A stretch of DNA of 64,000 bases from Scortum barcoo. Its lineage: Eukaryota > Chordata > Actinopteri > Centrarchiformes > Terapontidae. Below are positions 11,000 through 24,487 of the stretch, one piece after another. The translations under genes were made by a program, and so were the position numbers. How positions within the stretch are numbered: the first letter of the stretch is position 1; every line of letters begins with the position of its first letter. The notes under the pieces were generated by a model. It ran no database searches. It saw nothing but the letters and a program-made list of their open reading frames with translations, and was not told where the DNA came from. The DNA is taken from contig CM041546.1 in assembly GCA_023238725.1 (NCBI GenBank), positions 21,088,085-21,152,084 on the forward strand, given 5' to 3'.

Positions 11000-13900
11000 G
11001 ACAGGATTAACGGTGCATATTGAAATATTCAGTAAGAAGTATATCAGAGCAGCTAAGGTCACATAAAACCCTTCAATCAGACAAGTTGTTTCAGGAACTT
11101 CTTCACAGGCCTTATCTAAATATGTAGGTGTATGTGCCTTTCTTTGTAAGCTGAACATTTCTGCACAAGCGTGAGAAAACAAACATGTAACTGATGCCCT
11201 GTCCAGTGCTGAACCCAGTAAGCGCTAAATGACATGATCCTAACCCTGGAGACCTGAGTGTGGCTTCTGCATGTGGTGAAATGGTCACCTGAGCCCCCAC
11301 TCACAAACACACACTCACAGTTAGAAAGGCACACACGCATTAATTTGCTCTCACCCAATCACACAAGCATTCGCAAATTATAGTCTACATTTCAAAGTCT
11401 ATGAAAAGGACAACTTGTTGCGCACATAGAAAGTATTCATATCTTCTGTAGTAGCCTTGTGAAGCACAATTTGCCAAAGATGTAAGCTGATCCATGGGGT
11501 CATGGTCGAAAACGGTGAATAAACGTCTCACTGTTACAGCTGTCAGTGGTTTGCCTCTCACTGGTGGAGCATCTAAATAGTAGTATTTATGTCGGCTGGT
11601 TTTCTACTGAAAGTGCCGGGCAGGTTGATGGGAAGATCAAGGATTTCCCCTCGTGAGAGCTTCTCCCGATAGCTGCTGTTAGGAAATGATAGGGAACGGA
11701 TGCACCGGATGCAAGCATGTAAAGAAAGCGGAGGGGGTATGGCTGCGACTGGAGGGCGGCCTGCCAAAACACCTTACCCCCAACACCCATCCACCCTGCC
11801 TGGCCACTATCCGGCCCCCATGTGTCTGTGCCCGGTAATGGTAAGCGTTTTAAACTATTAGAGCCGCTGTGAAAAAGGCCCGTTTGAGTGCAGAGCTGTC
11901 AGTCTGCAATGAGGCAATTGGGGGTGGGGGGCTGTCATGGCTGTCACTCAATGGGAGGATGAGAACTGTTTGGCCCTAATGGATTCCTCCAGGCGGACGG
12001 CTTACACGGCGGCTAGAAGTAAAATCGATGCGTTGTCATGAGCGAGTGAGGCATCATCAAACGGCCAGGTGGACGGGGAGGCAAGGAAGGGGAGGCCTGC
12101 CCGGGTAGTTACGTCTATATCTCAGCCTGTGTGTGTGTGTGTGTGTGTATGTGTGTGTGGTTTGGAAAGGAGAGAAGAGACAGACAGATGCTCGGCTCAG
12201 CTTTACACGCCCAGTGGGGCCTCTGCTATGATTGTAAGCATGAAAGGGGGCTCTGACCTCCATCATCTCTGTTGCTTTTATTTTCCGGTTCTCTTGGAAT
12301 CGGACACAGATACACACAGACATACCCACATACACAAAGATAAATGTGAAGCTGTGCAGACAGGGGTATATTGCCCTGGCAAAAGTCAAACATCATCTCG
12401 TAGGCAAATTCACTTTTCATAGAACAGCTTTCTGTTCAGTGATTCCAGGTTTTGACTAGAACCTGCAGAGAATGAGGCAACTGGATCTCAAAAGAGGCCA
12501 AATGGTTTAACAGTCGGTGACAGATTTTCAAGCACATCTTAGCTAAAGTATTACAACAGTGTGGAAAATCCTGACAGTATAAGATGAACGTGGGCAACCT
12601 GCAGGAGGAAAGCGGAAACTGTAATTTGAAACTTACCAGTGGTGACAGAGAACATTTAACAAGATGGTTCCTAAAAAAGATACAGCTTGAAATAACCAAA
12701 GATCAGAGTCAGCATAGCCATGAAATGGAAAAAAGTATAGAAAATATTTTTTATTGTAGTAAAGCCCCAGAAACTATAATGATTTTTAAACATTATGTAT
12801 TTTATCGATTGCATGCATGTTTTAAGAGACAGAGCTCACTCACTTTCTTTGAAATGCAAACAGACAGACCACTAACTGTTTCAGCTCATTTTATCTCTCC
12901 TTGCTATTTTTTCCCCTGGTGGGGCCACGACGATTGGGGAGAGGGTCCCCGGTCCATTGATTGGCAGGTAGAGTCAGAGGAGATTGCTCCAAGCTGGCTG
13001 TAGGCAGGCTGCTGATGCTGAGCAGGGATGCTGGTGTTCAACTTCCTCACTTGGCCTCTCTGTCTGGGCTCAGTCAGCCTCAGCCGGCTCCTGTCAGCCC
13101 GCCTGCCTCTTTGTCCTTAAGTCACGATAAGTTAAGGATAAGTCTTGTGATACGTTATTTCTCTTGTTGTCAACAATTTCCATGAAAAGGCCAAAACAAA
13201 CAACGGTTTGATTCTCTCTAACAAATATTGCCTGTGTAGCAACAGCCTGATTTATTTTACTCTTCTTTGCCACAGATCTTTACTGGTGTCCAAAAACTAT
13301 TAAAAACACATCAGTGAGCCACACTCGGTCACATGTTCCTTCATTACAATGAACACTGGTGCTGTCGTTTATTTTAAGGCGAGTCTCCGTACACCTCCTG
13401 CTACTTTAAGTACTCACTAGAGCACCAAATACATTGGGGAAAATAGCCCCCACCAGATACAATATTTACCCCCTGTTTGATTAATGTTTGCTAAAAATAG
13501 CAGAGCCAGGCTGTTTAAGGAAATTACATTGCCTTATTTTTTTTCAATGAAACTAATATTTGTGACCTGTTTTCAAAGATTTAGGGTCGATAGGAACTAA
13601 CTGACTGCAGACTGAGGCAGAAAGGTGGGGAAGTCAGAAAATACTGAAAGAGAGATTAATGCACTTTGCTTGTCAGAGGATTTGTTGAAAATAACAGAAA
13701 TGTAGAGTCACGCCAGCTTTATTACTTACTGAGGTATGGTGGACAGCATTGGGCACTTCACAAATGTTTGTTTGTCTTTATAAAAAAGTTTTTGTAATTG
13801 GTTTCCTACAATCCGAACATTTTATAGTTCATATATATATAGTAATATAGTCATTACCAAAAATTTAGCATATCATGTCTAAATAAAGAGTTTAGATCAA

Positions 13901-16190
13901 CTTGAACAAGCAAAAGTATTTTAGGATGCTTAATAAGTGCAGATTGGACAGACTCAAACATTTGAAGCTGTTGAGTAAAATCTTGCACAGTGCATATGCA
14001 TAAGATATTTTAATGTGGCCTTGTGTACGACTAGATTGATGTATTTTTCTAAATATATTCGATAAAGTTGTATTGAAGTGGGTATTTCTTCCCTCTGTTT
14101 GTTCAACACTCTTCAGTTTAGAACTTGAGTCAAGACACTCTCAATACTCTTCTTGTTAGCCTTTGGAAACAGGAATTTCTTCTTTTTATTGCTGAACACA
14201 TGAAAGAGTTGGTGTTGATTAAGGAGGTCTTTTAAGCTGTGAAAGCCCTAAATGTGCTGTGTCCTTAGTAAGATGAAAAGGAGTCGAAGTTAGCCGGAGT
14301 TGTTTCTTACCTTCGCTCTTCCAATGGGAGAACCTTTGGGAGGATGCCTGAGAGAGAGAAGCCCTTATTCTCTATGCTAATTTCTCCACATTTTACTTGT
14401 AATTATGCCCCAGCATCCTCCCTTCTTTCGCTTTCCTCTCTTTTCTTCTTCAGCTGCACCCTCCCAACTTGTTTGTTATTGCTGATGAAACATTTTCCTG
14501 CTTGCTCCGTCTTCGTCATTTTCAAACACCAGCCACATCTTTTAGACCTTTCTCCTCTGTTCACCAAAGAGCATTTGATTATTTCCATCCTTATAGGAGT
14601 AGTTCCTCCTAGATGAAACAAAATACATTTAAGTTTCTTACTTCATCGCCGGGGAGTGAATTGGAACAACATGGCCCTTCATCGATGCGCTCTGGATGTC
14701 TGTTCAAGCCGAAGTGTTTTGTGGTGACGTATGTCCCCTTTCTCCTTCTAACGTGTCACTTCCCCTCCATCTCAACGCTGCCATTGCCCGTATTTATTTT
14801 ATCTCGCTAATGTGGGTCACCCCTGTATGGCGGCCATCAGCGAGGCACAGTCAAATAGCTGTGTCTGAAGCCTACCTTTGGCATGATTTATGGGCCGGTG
14901 TGACGCTCAGCTCTCAGAAGGACCGCCATTGTCCTGCTCCAGCTCTCAACTCCCGACGTAGGGGCGCTTTGTCTGCACTGAGGCAAACCAGACCCCCGTC
15001 TTTAAAAAGAATCAAATTATTTCATCATGTTGGAAATGAAAAGGCTGTAATTACTCCTAATTAGACCCTGACTTTTTCTTTTTTCTTTTCTTCTTTCTTT
15101 CCCTCCTTCTCCTCCTCTCGCCTCCTCTTTTTTTTCTCTTCTCACTCCGGAGTTTTGGAGGTGAATTCTTTTTCCAGAGGGTTCGAGATTGCTCTAAATC
15201 AGAGCTGTTAAGAGTGGAGAGTGGGAAACAATTTTCTGTTCAGTTTGAAATTGATTAATATAGGCTTTTGACAGCTCTTCTGGCTTTGATATTCTGTGAG
15301 AGGGGAGGTCTGAAGTGGTGTGATGACACTGTAATGTTTGCTTTAAAGCCCTACCTTAATGGGGCTGGCTCCACAATGTCATGGTGTTTCATGAGCCAGA
15401 GGAAAAATGAGAAGCAAAACACACATTTGTGGAGCGTTAAAGCACATGTCCGTGTCGGTGTGCGTGTGTGTGTGAGCATCTACATGTGTGAAGCCTTGGT
15501 GGACCATCTACCTCATCAGGCTGGTTAGAGAGTGCGTCTGTGCAGCCGTGTTGGGTTTCCCTTCCAATAACACCCCTCCTCACCGGAGAGCAGCAGCTTA
15601 ATGGCCGGCTATCACGGAAAATCATTTTCTGCCCGTCAACTATTTACATGTATCTTTACCACACAAGTCTTGTCGTTTTAGGCGGCACAACAATTTGCTA
15701 AGCAAATCCACTCTCCATTTATTTATGAAGGGGGGAGGCCGTTGGTGTGTGTGTGTGTCTGGATAAAGTTCTGGGGTGGTGGCGGCGGCTGGTGGAGGAG
15801 GAGGGCTTTTCAGTAGAGGTGGGGGAGCATTGAGGGAAGCAAATATTTTCTCTGGCTTGCGACAGCGCAGTGAAAACACACTCCTGATGCTGATGTGTAT
15901 TAGAAGTGAGCCGCGCAAATATTAGCACTGCCTTACAGTGGCAGAGTGGTGGTGTGGGGATGTAATGGGAGGAGTTTACTGAGCTGCTGTGCTATGTAAC
16001 ATGTTAAAAAAAAGAAGCTGTGCTGCCCAGAAATAATGATGAACTCTTACTTCTAACATCGTTTCTAAGATCATCTCTTTTGTAGACAGAAGAGGGTAAT
16101 CAAGTAACACTTCAAACAAGTATGGCTTGAGTACTTGAGTAATATTTTTTCTAAACAACCATATTTAATTTTGCAGAGACGTGACTAAAA
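11000..16190. other. Intronic stretch without recognised genes
   Basis: Mostly unique AT-rich DNA. 13480-14240 is especially AT-rich with nothing recognisable. A pyrimidine-rich tract spans 15068-15145. Low-complexity Gly/Val-type ORF shadows occur at 15640-15928. A short ATATATATA run sits at 13831-13840. I cannot support a gene, RNA or complete transposon here. Confidence 0.45.
12129..12159. repeat. (GT)n microsatellite with one interruption
   Basis: Ten GT units, a TAT interruption, then four more GT units. Confidence 0.92.
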
Positions 16191-16199
16191 TCTTTTTTT

Positions 16200-16425
16200 G
16201 CAGATAAATTGATCAACTCATCTCTCCATGAACCTATTCATTGTTTGTTCAGTAAAACATGGTGAAACATGGCCTCCTAATTTTCCACATTCCAAGGTAT
16301 AGGTTATCAAAAGTCACTAACAGACCAAAACCCCAAGATATTTAATTTACTGAAAATCCGCACATTGTACAAGCTGGAACTATCAGTTCTTTGACCTGAA
16401 TGAAAAGAATGAAAAGATTTGTCTC
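16200..16425 (+). repeat. Degenerate copy of a teleost dispersed repeat (family A, copy 1)
   Basis: The order of words GGTGAAACATGG, CCACATTCCAAGG, AGACCAAAACCCCAAGATATTTAATTTACTG and AAGCTGGAAC corresponds to a short interspersed repeat that is very common in perch-like fishes. From memory, its consensus includes 'CCAAAACCCAAAGATATTCAGTTTACT' and 'GAGAAGCTGGAACC'. It shares the CAAGGT...GACCAA...CCAAAACC order with the copy at 27475-27655, in the same orientation. The copy is diverged, lacks clear target-site duplications and encodes nothing. Confidence 0.6.
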
Positions 16426-16500
16426 AGAATTGAGTTGTGGGAAATTAAGCCTGGCGTTCACTATATGACTGACACTCCACAGTCCATGCCCTGCTTACTC

Positions 16501-16535
16501 ACACACACACACGTTTTACACACACACACACACTA
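16501..16535. repeat. Interrupted (AC)n microsatellite
   Basis: Two AC runs are separated by GTTTT. An A12 run follows at about 16583-16594. Confidence 0.9.
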
Positions 16536-17068
16536 TATAAACACACCACACAGACCTACCCACCAGCCCACCCAGTACCCCCAAAAAAAAAAAAATAAAA
16601 AATAGCATTTACTCAGTCGGACATTAACTTGTTCAGGTTGGCATGTGTGCTCAAGGGCACAACAACAACAACAGCCGTTAACTCCGCCCACATTTCCTGC
16701 ATAAGTCAAATACTTGTGAGAGAGGGAGGAAGGAAAAAGACTGTGAAGGGGGCGGTCAAACAGAACGGTGATGCGTCTTGTTTGTCAGCAACAGAGCGCA
16801 AGGAAATGTGACAGAGCGCTGGAGGAGGTTTCCAAATCCATTTCCTGCTCTTGTCCATCCATATCAGCTGCTGACGACGGATCTGCTGGTTCTTATTGTG
16901 TTCTATTATGGAGGGGCGGTGTGCGTGCATGTGTGTGTGTTGGTTGGGGTGGTGGGGGGGTTTTGCTGGTGCACACATGCCCAAAAATGATGCGTCTCCT
17001 TTGATCTGTTCCAGTGTGAGCCACATGAACAGCTCCGCCGCCAGGCACACACACGCTCGCAGTCACAT

Positions 17069-17085
17069 GCACACACACACACACA
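17069..17085. repeat. (CA)n microsatellite
   Basis: CA run close to an opposite-phase TG run at 17141-17164. The two are complementary and could pair as an inverted repeat in single-stranded DNA. Confidence 0.85.
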
Positions 17086-17140
17086 GACAGCCCTGCAGTT
17101 TGGCCCTTTGCACTTTTTATAGCCCTGCTCAGTGTGTCTT

Positions 17141-17164
17141 TGTGTGTGTGTGTGTGTGTGTGTG
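17141..17164. repeat. (TG)12 microsatellite
   Basis: Uninterrupted TG run. It lies about 60 bp downstream of a CA run. Confidence 0.95.
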
Positions 17165-17320
17165 GTTTTGACTTACTCCGGCATCTTGTTTTTTCCATCC
17201 ACATGATTTTTTTTTTCCAGATACATTTGTAGACTCACTGTAATAGGAGCCAGTGTTTGAGGTACAGCGCTTATTAGTTTCTTATCCTAGCTACTATTAC
17301 CCATTAAATAACCACACATG

Positions 17321-17324
<4 letters not shown>

Positions 17325-17361
<37 letters not shown>
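17325..17361. repeat. (CA)18 microsatellite
   Basis: Long uninterrupted CA array after a CATATACACA lead-in. Confidence 0.97.
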
Positions 17362-17363
<2 letters not shown>

Positions 17364-17984
17364 CTATTACTGGATAATTAGCAACCGGCACATTATGAAT
17401 ATGCATTCCTCACTGCTTAATACACAGAAATATGATATATATCCATTCTAATTTCCTCAATTGACTTGTCATGCTTTTTCATGATACTGAGTTAGGAGCT
17501 ATCATGGGTTACTTCACCAGAATCAGGGGATCGGAGTCAGCTAACACAGACTGCTTGTTATGGGATGGGTGCGTTTTCTTCACTGTGCGAGCTGTGGACA
17601 ATTTCATTGAGTCCAGTATTTATATCTGCAGTGCTGTACTCCATGCATAGTCAGTTTAATACTTCATTAGCAACAATTGATGCTGGTGGCCTGCAGGCGA
17701 CCTCAGGAGTTGGTCCAGCAGCTGCAGCTGTGAGGTCTAATTCAGTCCTCTCTGGGGCTTTGCCTTCTTATTGATGCTCATTTCCAATGTTTTTTTATTT
17801 TTTTTATTTTGGTAGATCTCTGTTTTTCAAGTGCAGAATATTAAAAGGCTAATTAATAAACTTTTCTTTTTTTTTTTGGTTCATACATTGCTGCGGGACT
17901 GGACAGTCTGTTCTTGTTTCTCTTTGTTTGCCATGCTGCATGTTTTGTTGTTTTTCACTCTGCCCGTCCTCTCTGGCCTGGTGT

Positions 17985-18120
17985 GCGGAGAGGGTGCTCG
18001 GAGCGGTGTGTGTCACATCAGGTGCGTCAGGATGCCCATTGGCTACTGGCCGCCGACCGGAGCCATCCTGGCCAATCAGCTGTCGGCGAGCTGACCTTTT
18101 CGCTGGCGCCCTGACCCTGA
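17985..18120. promoter_or_regulatory. GC-rich patch with an inverted pair of CCAAT boxes
   Basis: ATTGG at 18038-18042 and CCAAT at 18072-18076 (in CATTGGCT and GGCCAATCAGC) are inverted NF-Y-type boxes 29 bp apart in CpG-bearing, GC-rich DNA. NF-Y sites usually mark promoters or enhancers. No gene starts nearby, so this may be a cryptic promoter or enhancer, or chance. Confidence 0.25.
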
Positions 18121-18729
18121 TGGGAGGTGAAGTGTGTGGCTGGTAGCAGTCAGCACTGGCACAGCAGGACGAGGAGGAGGAATGAGAGGAGAAAGAGGAG
18201 GAGGAGGAAAAGGACCAGGCCGGAGGGCGAGAGATTTTCTTGGCCAGTCACTCCTGTTCCCGTTCTCCTCTCAACTCCTCTTCGGCTGGAGTCATGACAG
18301 CCTCTCTTGGCCGGTTTACACCGTGTTTCACATGCGAGGACTCTCTCTCGTCTCTTGTTACAAAGTCAGAAGTAGAAGAGTGTAACCACGTGAGATACTC
18401 CCAGTCTCGTCTGTTGGTGTGTGTGTGTGTTTTGTGCGTGGTATTTTAAAATGGTGACTTGTCCCATTTCCCACTGGCCTCTCCTGTCATCTCAGAGGTG
18501 CTTAGCAACAATCTGTCCTCCCGAACGAGAAAACAAAAATCAGAGGAATGCTCGAAAATGCTCTGAAATGCAGTAATGAATATTTTAGACATAAAGGACC
18601 ACTCTCCCAGCCTCCATTTGCCTGGCTCAGTCCTCCAAACAGCCCTTTTAAAGTCAAGTGATGGGGGTTAAGTTAATTATGCACATTAGGGCCAGCCTCC
18701 CTCCCTTGCTCGCTCAGTCACTGTGTATC

Positions 18730-18748
18730 TGTGTGTGTGTGTGTGTGC
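18730..18748. repeat. (GT)n microsatellite
   Basis: About nine uninterrupted GT units. Confidence 0.9.
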
Positions 18749-18940
18749 TCGTACAGGCTGTGGCGATGGCTTGGGATGCCGAAACTCTGCCTTTAATTAA
18801 ACACAGATGCATGGAAGGAGAGACTGTCTGTCACACACACTTTCAACAGCAGCTGCACGCATGCAGACACGCATGGGCACATATACACAGATACATACGC
18901 ACACACAGCTGAAGAAGATGAAAGAGTATAACAGACGCGG

Positions 18941-18965
18941 CGTGTGTGTGTGTGTGTGAGAGAGA
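18941..18965. repeat. (GT)n(GA)n microsatellite
   Basis: About nine GT units pass into a short GAGAGA run. Confidence 0.9.
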
Positions 18966-20375
18966 CGAAACAACCTCTTTCTATCTCTGGGAGATAAATA
19001 ACTTAATCGAAATGAAGCCACAACATTATGACTCTAAAAGGTGCAGACATGCTGGGTATCAAAATGTTTGTGCATCTTTGCAGAGGATTAAAAGTTGGTG
19101 TAGGTTTCTGATTCATTCATCATTTTTTTTATTCATGTGTCAGCTAACAGCCCTATATGTTCTTTCTCCTTTTCTTATTGTACATCACGCTTTATTATTT
19201 CAGAGTTATGTGTCTTATTACGATGAGAGTATTTGATCTCCCCTGACATGGTGGCTGATTGATGTAATCCATTCGTAGGAAGCAGAGGAAGCCAATGTTA
19301 ATCAATGACAAGACTTTGACATAAAAAATACCACTCTAAGACCAAAAATAATCAAACCTCCAGAAATAACAGAGTCCAGTTGCTCGAGACGCTCTGAGGG
19401 TTTCTGAGAAAAGGTGTTCTGCTCCACAGAAGCAAGAGAACAGCAGATCTATACTTACATTTGGTCATGTGGTTGTAAATGATTTCATTGGGTCAAAAAC
19501 ACATTGACAACAACAGTCATAAAACAGGAGTGTGATTGAATAATTGTAATTGTAACTTTATCTGTTTACTAGTTTCTTTTTATGCTGCTAATTACTTTGA
19601 CTCCATACTTCACTTCATTATTTGACAGCTATAGTAACTATTTTTGGAAAACATGAGATGACTTTAAAAAAGTAAACATTGTTAAGGTTTAAACAGCCAC
19701 CACTGTGAATTTTTAGAGCATATTTTTAGACACCAGTGGTAGTTTGCAACCCCCCCTCCCCCCCAAAAAAAGGTATTCATTATTTTATGAAAAATCAGTT
19801 TTAGTGTCAAAATCAAACTTAAATCTTTTAAATTTTTTTTTTTTTTAATAAAAACATTTCTAAGCTCAATCAAGACTACTTAGTGCTGTGTCTATATTTT
19901 CTTTACCTAAAAAACAGCTCATTTCTGCTTTCACCACTTATGTTTCATATTTACCTAAACTTAATTAAGGACACACACCTTGCAGTTTTTCCGTGTTGGA
20001 TAGAGGCGTCGGCTATCCTTGAAAGCCTTAAATTCTCTCCTCTTTGTCTCTCGGTCTCTCCTGTGCCGCAGCAACGGCCTCATTTTTCATTAGAGGATTG
20101 CCCCATTATTTCATTTCTTGTGATAAAATGACAAGAGATTACTCATGAGAAATACTAAATACAGAGCCGGACCGATGGGATCTCCCCTCATATGTAACGC
20201 TGCTGCGCCATGGCTGAAGGCTTCATATTTCCTATTTCTCTCTCTATTATATATATCTGGCAGAGTTGTAGATACAAGGAATGTGCGTGTGTGTGTGCAT
20301 GTGTGTACTGTATTACATTCTGGGTGTCCCAATCTGATCAGACACCACTGGCTGGTCAGCAGACCTTGTTTCATG

Positions 20376-20410
20376 TGTTTTTTTTTTTTCTTTTTTCTTT
20401 TTTTTTTATA
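20376..20410. repeat. Poly-T tract with C interruptions
   Basis: T10, CT6, CT9-type runs followed by an ATATAT step. No retroposon body is recognisable next to it. Confidence 0.8.
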
Positions 20411-20879
20411 TATGAGAAACCTTATTTTAGCAGGAAAAATGTAGAAAAATTAGTTGCACTGCAGACAGTAATGTCAGCGAGTTGGGGGGGGAGAATAACT
20501 TATTTCACACACTGAAGGAAGAGGAGAGTAAACACGGCAAACACGGGCCAGCGATGGCTAACTGGGAATTAAAAAATAAAAAACACAAAATAAATAAATA
20601 ATAACTGCACCATATCTTTATCTAAGATGATTCATATTTTATTTCAAAGCAGTGCCTCCATTGGTCACATTTTTCAGTAGTGGATAATAGAAAATGTAAA
20701 GATACGGGCGGTGAAATATGAGTTGGTTTGGGGAGGTAAGAATGAGAAAAGATTAGCTTGCGATTAGAATAAGAGAGATGGAGGAGGGAGGAAGATGAGG
20801 GCAAAGAGTCTCGCAGTGTAAAAGTGCGAGTAGTTTGCGGAGTGCAGTGCAGGTTGGTGTGTGTCAGTAAATGCAAATC

Positions 20880-20922
20880 AGTGTGTGTGTGTGTGTGTGC
20901 GTGTGCGTGAGAGAGAGAGAGA
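20880..20922. repeat. (TG)n(CGTG)(AG)n compound microsatellite
   Basis: About nine TG units, GCGTGTGCG interruptions, then about seven GA units. Confidence 0.93.
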
Positions 20923-21005
20923 AGGATGATTGTACACACCCTACTTTGTTTTCCACCCACCGACACGCCAGCAGAGATTGGACATCCTTGACTGACCTAC
21001 TCAAC

Positions 21006-21032
21006 TACACACACACACACACACACACACCA
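21006..21032. repeat. (AC)13 microsatellite
   Basis: Uninterrupted AC run. Confidence 0.95.
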
Positions 21033-22264
21033 CCTGCCCACACATAGCTTTTAATGTTACTGACCTATCAAATCCCACATATACCATAGATCCACATACC
21101 TGCTTCCTGTTTAATCAAAATGTTCATGATGGGGGGAAAAAAAAGTTTGTGCAGTATGCTAACTTCCATGCTTTGCAAACTAATAAACATATGTTTGTTT
21201 TGTGATATTGACACCATTGTTTTTGCATATTCATTTGCCTGTTTGTATCAGATAACCCACCTTGAGTTGAGCTCCCGCTGTTGTTTATTCAGCAAACTTG
21301 TTTTTCTCGACTTTCCATGCCGCAGCCTTTCAGTAGTTCATAGGCTGGCGAACCATTCCCTGAGTGGCCCCCGTGTCTTTAATTTAACAAGATACCCACC
21401 AAGGAGGGTTGTTTTGGCTGCTCCCCTCCATCCTGAGAGTCATTAAGGTCGGCCCATGGTGAGGGAGACCCAGCCAGGCATTAGCATAACCGAGGCAGAG
21501 CGACAGAAGGAGCCCTGGGTCAGTGGAAACTTCCAGATCAAACGCTCCCAGTTACCCCCCAGACCCGGGCTCTGGTTAACACCAGCAGGAACCGGTAGCC
21601 CCGGGACTGTGTTACCAGGCTAAAACCAACACTATCAGCATGGCCACACACACACACACACACAGGTTTGGAAATCCCTGCTTTTCTCTATTTTTTTTCT
21701 TTTCTTTTTCCACTCTGTGTCCTATTTTGTTAGCAACTTGAATCCCCCTCCTTTTATTATTTTACCATTAGGCCTGCTGCAGAAGTGACACACTTATTAG
21801 TAGCAGCCTTCTTGACAAGACATTTTATTTATTTATTAATCTCTTTCTTTCTTTCCCAAACTGGGTGGAGATCCGCTGTGCAACATTAACTAACGTCCCT
21901 CCTCCGAAGAAAATTTCGAGGTGCTGTGAGAGCCTGTGCCGTCCCTTTTCAAAGAATTTTTGAGTTTTGAAATGAATTCCCACTGTCTTGATTGTCATGA
22001 CACATTAGTTATCACGTATGGTCTTTTTTTTTTTCCTTTCAAACTGAACCTCTCATTTTCCCCTGTTCTCATGGAGAAATCAATTCTCTGTTTTGCATCT
22101 CGAATTTCAGCACAAGCGTGTCTGCAGCCACGATTCCCAAATGTTATTATTATTTTCTTTTTTCTGTCTCCAAACATGAATATCAGTGAAATTTTATCTT
22201 CACTGACACAAGAGCTACAAGTGGATTTTTTTTCCTAGGAATTTACTAAATGTTTTGAGTTCTG

Positions 22265-22265
22265 T

Positions 22266-22291
<26 letters not shown>
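22265..22291. repeat. Poly-T (27)
   Basis: Homopolymer of about 27 T on the + strand. It could be the A-tail of a minus-strand retroposon, but no recognisable element precedes it. Confidence 0.95.
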
Positions 22292-22296
<5 letters not shown>

Positions 22297-22576
22297 TAGG
22301 GCTTCTGTACAAATTGAATATTGAAGTGTGACGTGCACATACACACCGCGAATGTACACCAGTGTGAGTTATATTCAATAAACACAAAAGGGTGGGTAAG
22401 CTATGACCTTAGTCAGTTGTCATCATCAGTCAAACAATTTCAGCATCAATGAAAATGGGATTATACATACAGAGTCTAGTTTTTTCATGTTTTTCTGATC
22501 TGGACTATAGCTATCAACAGTGTGATGTATCTTTCTATAACATATACAATGTATGTGTGTCCTCAAGTTTAGAGTG

Positions 22577-22600
22577 CACACACACACACACACACACACA
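22577..22600. repeat. (CA)12 microsatellite
   Basis: Uninterrupted CA run followed by an A-rich spacer. Confidence 0.95.
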
Positions 22601-23249
22601 ACAAAAAACACAAAAGGGTGGGCGATGAGAGTTCTGGTTACATTACATGACTTTACATACGGAAAGGTCGTCTCAGTCCCACAGCTGCTGTCAGTATGTA
22701 ATCCACTAGACGACAATTTGGACCGCTCATCTCAAAATTAAGCCCAAACACATACTGTTCTGTTCATATAAAAAGCTCTCTGTTGTTTTTATCATCGTGG
22801 TATGAAGTGTCCCTTTCACAGTGCCCGCTCTGATGGCATCTGCTTTGCTTTAGAAGGAGAGCTGAGGGATTCGCAGTGACGGACGTGGTCGACTCATCAC
22901 GCAGGGCTAATTTACTTTAAGTTCTGCCGCGTTTGCGTTGCTTTGGATCTGTCACGGGATCACGTTGACGTTGCTATAGCATGCTGTTGTTTTGTTTTGG
23001 GCACCAGGAAAGCCAAACACTAGGATAAGGTATGACGGATAATGCTCTCTGACAGACAGGGCCTGTTGTTGCTGGACATAGCTGGCAGAGGCTGTGGCTG
23101 AGTGTGTGTGTGACCATGAGTTACCATTACTTGAAGCAGAAATTCGAAGACAGTTTTTCCATGGACTTTTACTAAATACTTCTGTCTTTTGATTGTTTTC
23201 AGCCACTCTCATAAATCTGTTTAGGAGAGACATATTGTAACTGTTGACT

Positions 23250-24230
23250 GTGTTTAAAAAGCTGCGAGTGCTCTTCAGCAGCTATTTGGATTTACATGGA
23301 TTAAATTGCTTTGTGTGACTGAGAAAACTTTTACCTTGCGCTCACATTTTTAACAACTAGGCTGATGTGCTCTGACTGTCTGTGCGTGGTCAAAAGACCC
23401 AGATTGCATCTATTTTGTGTGTTTCCTATAAATCTTGTATATTTGTTTTTATTTTATAAGCGAACTAACTCTGAATGAACGATTTAGCTAAATACAAGCT
23501 AAATAAAGGCAAGGCAAGGTTAGTTGTTGTACTGTAAGTGTGCACTGTTTGTTGCTGCAGCTAGTCGACCAATTCAGGATTACTTTGGTATAATTGTTGC
23601 TTTAGCTAACCAGTGAACAGCCTTAAAAATAAAATGAGCATTTCTTTATTGAAATAAATAAATCAAACAGCATTAAAAGCTGCTTATTATGAATTAACAG
23701 TGATACTTTAACATTCCATGATAACAAGAATTGAGTAATTTAATATAAATAATTTCACAGTGTTTAACAATGTTTGAGTTCATTTACATATTTATTTATA
23801 CTATAATTTATTTCAGAATGTATCATATATTTAATATCGACACTTTCAGGTTACACATATAGAACTGGAAAAAAAGCTTTGAGTTTTTAATCAACTTTTG
23901 CAAGTGCCAAGTAGACTTGAAATAAAGTGACATAGATGGTTAATGACAGACAGAGATGTCTAAAGTACAGTCATAGTTGATTGTTTATAGCCAATATTTA
24001 TAGTATTGTCTTTTTTGAACAGGAAAAATGTTGCCCTTTGCCTTTGGCCATCAGACCAGTTCATTAATAAGTACATTTACATTTAAATTTGCCAAAATCA
24101 ATTATTTCACTTGAATTCTACCAACAAAGCATTTCCTCATGCAGAGTGGCTGTGAATTAATTTATTTTACTTGGGATAAACCCTACAGTTTACCCATTAA
24201 CAAATAGTTAATGGTAGGTTTTAACACATA
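23250..24230. other. AT-rich intronic stretch, nothing recognised
   Basis: Strongly AT-rich (for example 23630-23840 and 24060-24120). There are no ORFs of note, no tandem array and no recognisable repeat family. Short TTTATTTA words are frequent. Confidence 0.5.
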
Positions 24231-24402
24231 GTGCTGTCTCTCTTTGAATTACACTTTCAGTCCAACTTCAGAGACGTCCCTGTCACCAGTGTCTTGGTCC
24301 AGCTGCTGCGCCCTCAGATGACCAGACAAACTGCAAAATCCTCCCATGCTTTAAAATAACTCACCTGCACCAGCTACTTGCAAAAAGCTCTCTAAATCAC
24401 AA

Positions 24403-24487
24403 AAATCAAATCAAATTTATTTATTTAAAGGCCAAAATCACAAACATTGTTTGCCTCATTCGAAGAGCTTTACAATCTGTACAGATT
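24403..24487. repeat. Fragment of a teleost dispersed repeat (retroposon-tail-like)
   Basis: AATCAAATTTATTTATTTAAAGGCC is followed by AAATCACAAA and GAGCTTTACAATCTGTACA. I recall this layout (TCAAATTTTATTTATATAG... CAAATTTGCCTC... GGCTTTACAATCTGTACA) as a frequent short repeat in teleost genomes. Only about 85 bp is recognisable, and it ends at a short direct repeat ACAGATTGCAGTTAACACAG/TTAACACA. Confidence 0.55.
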
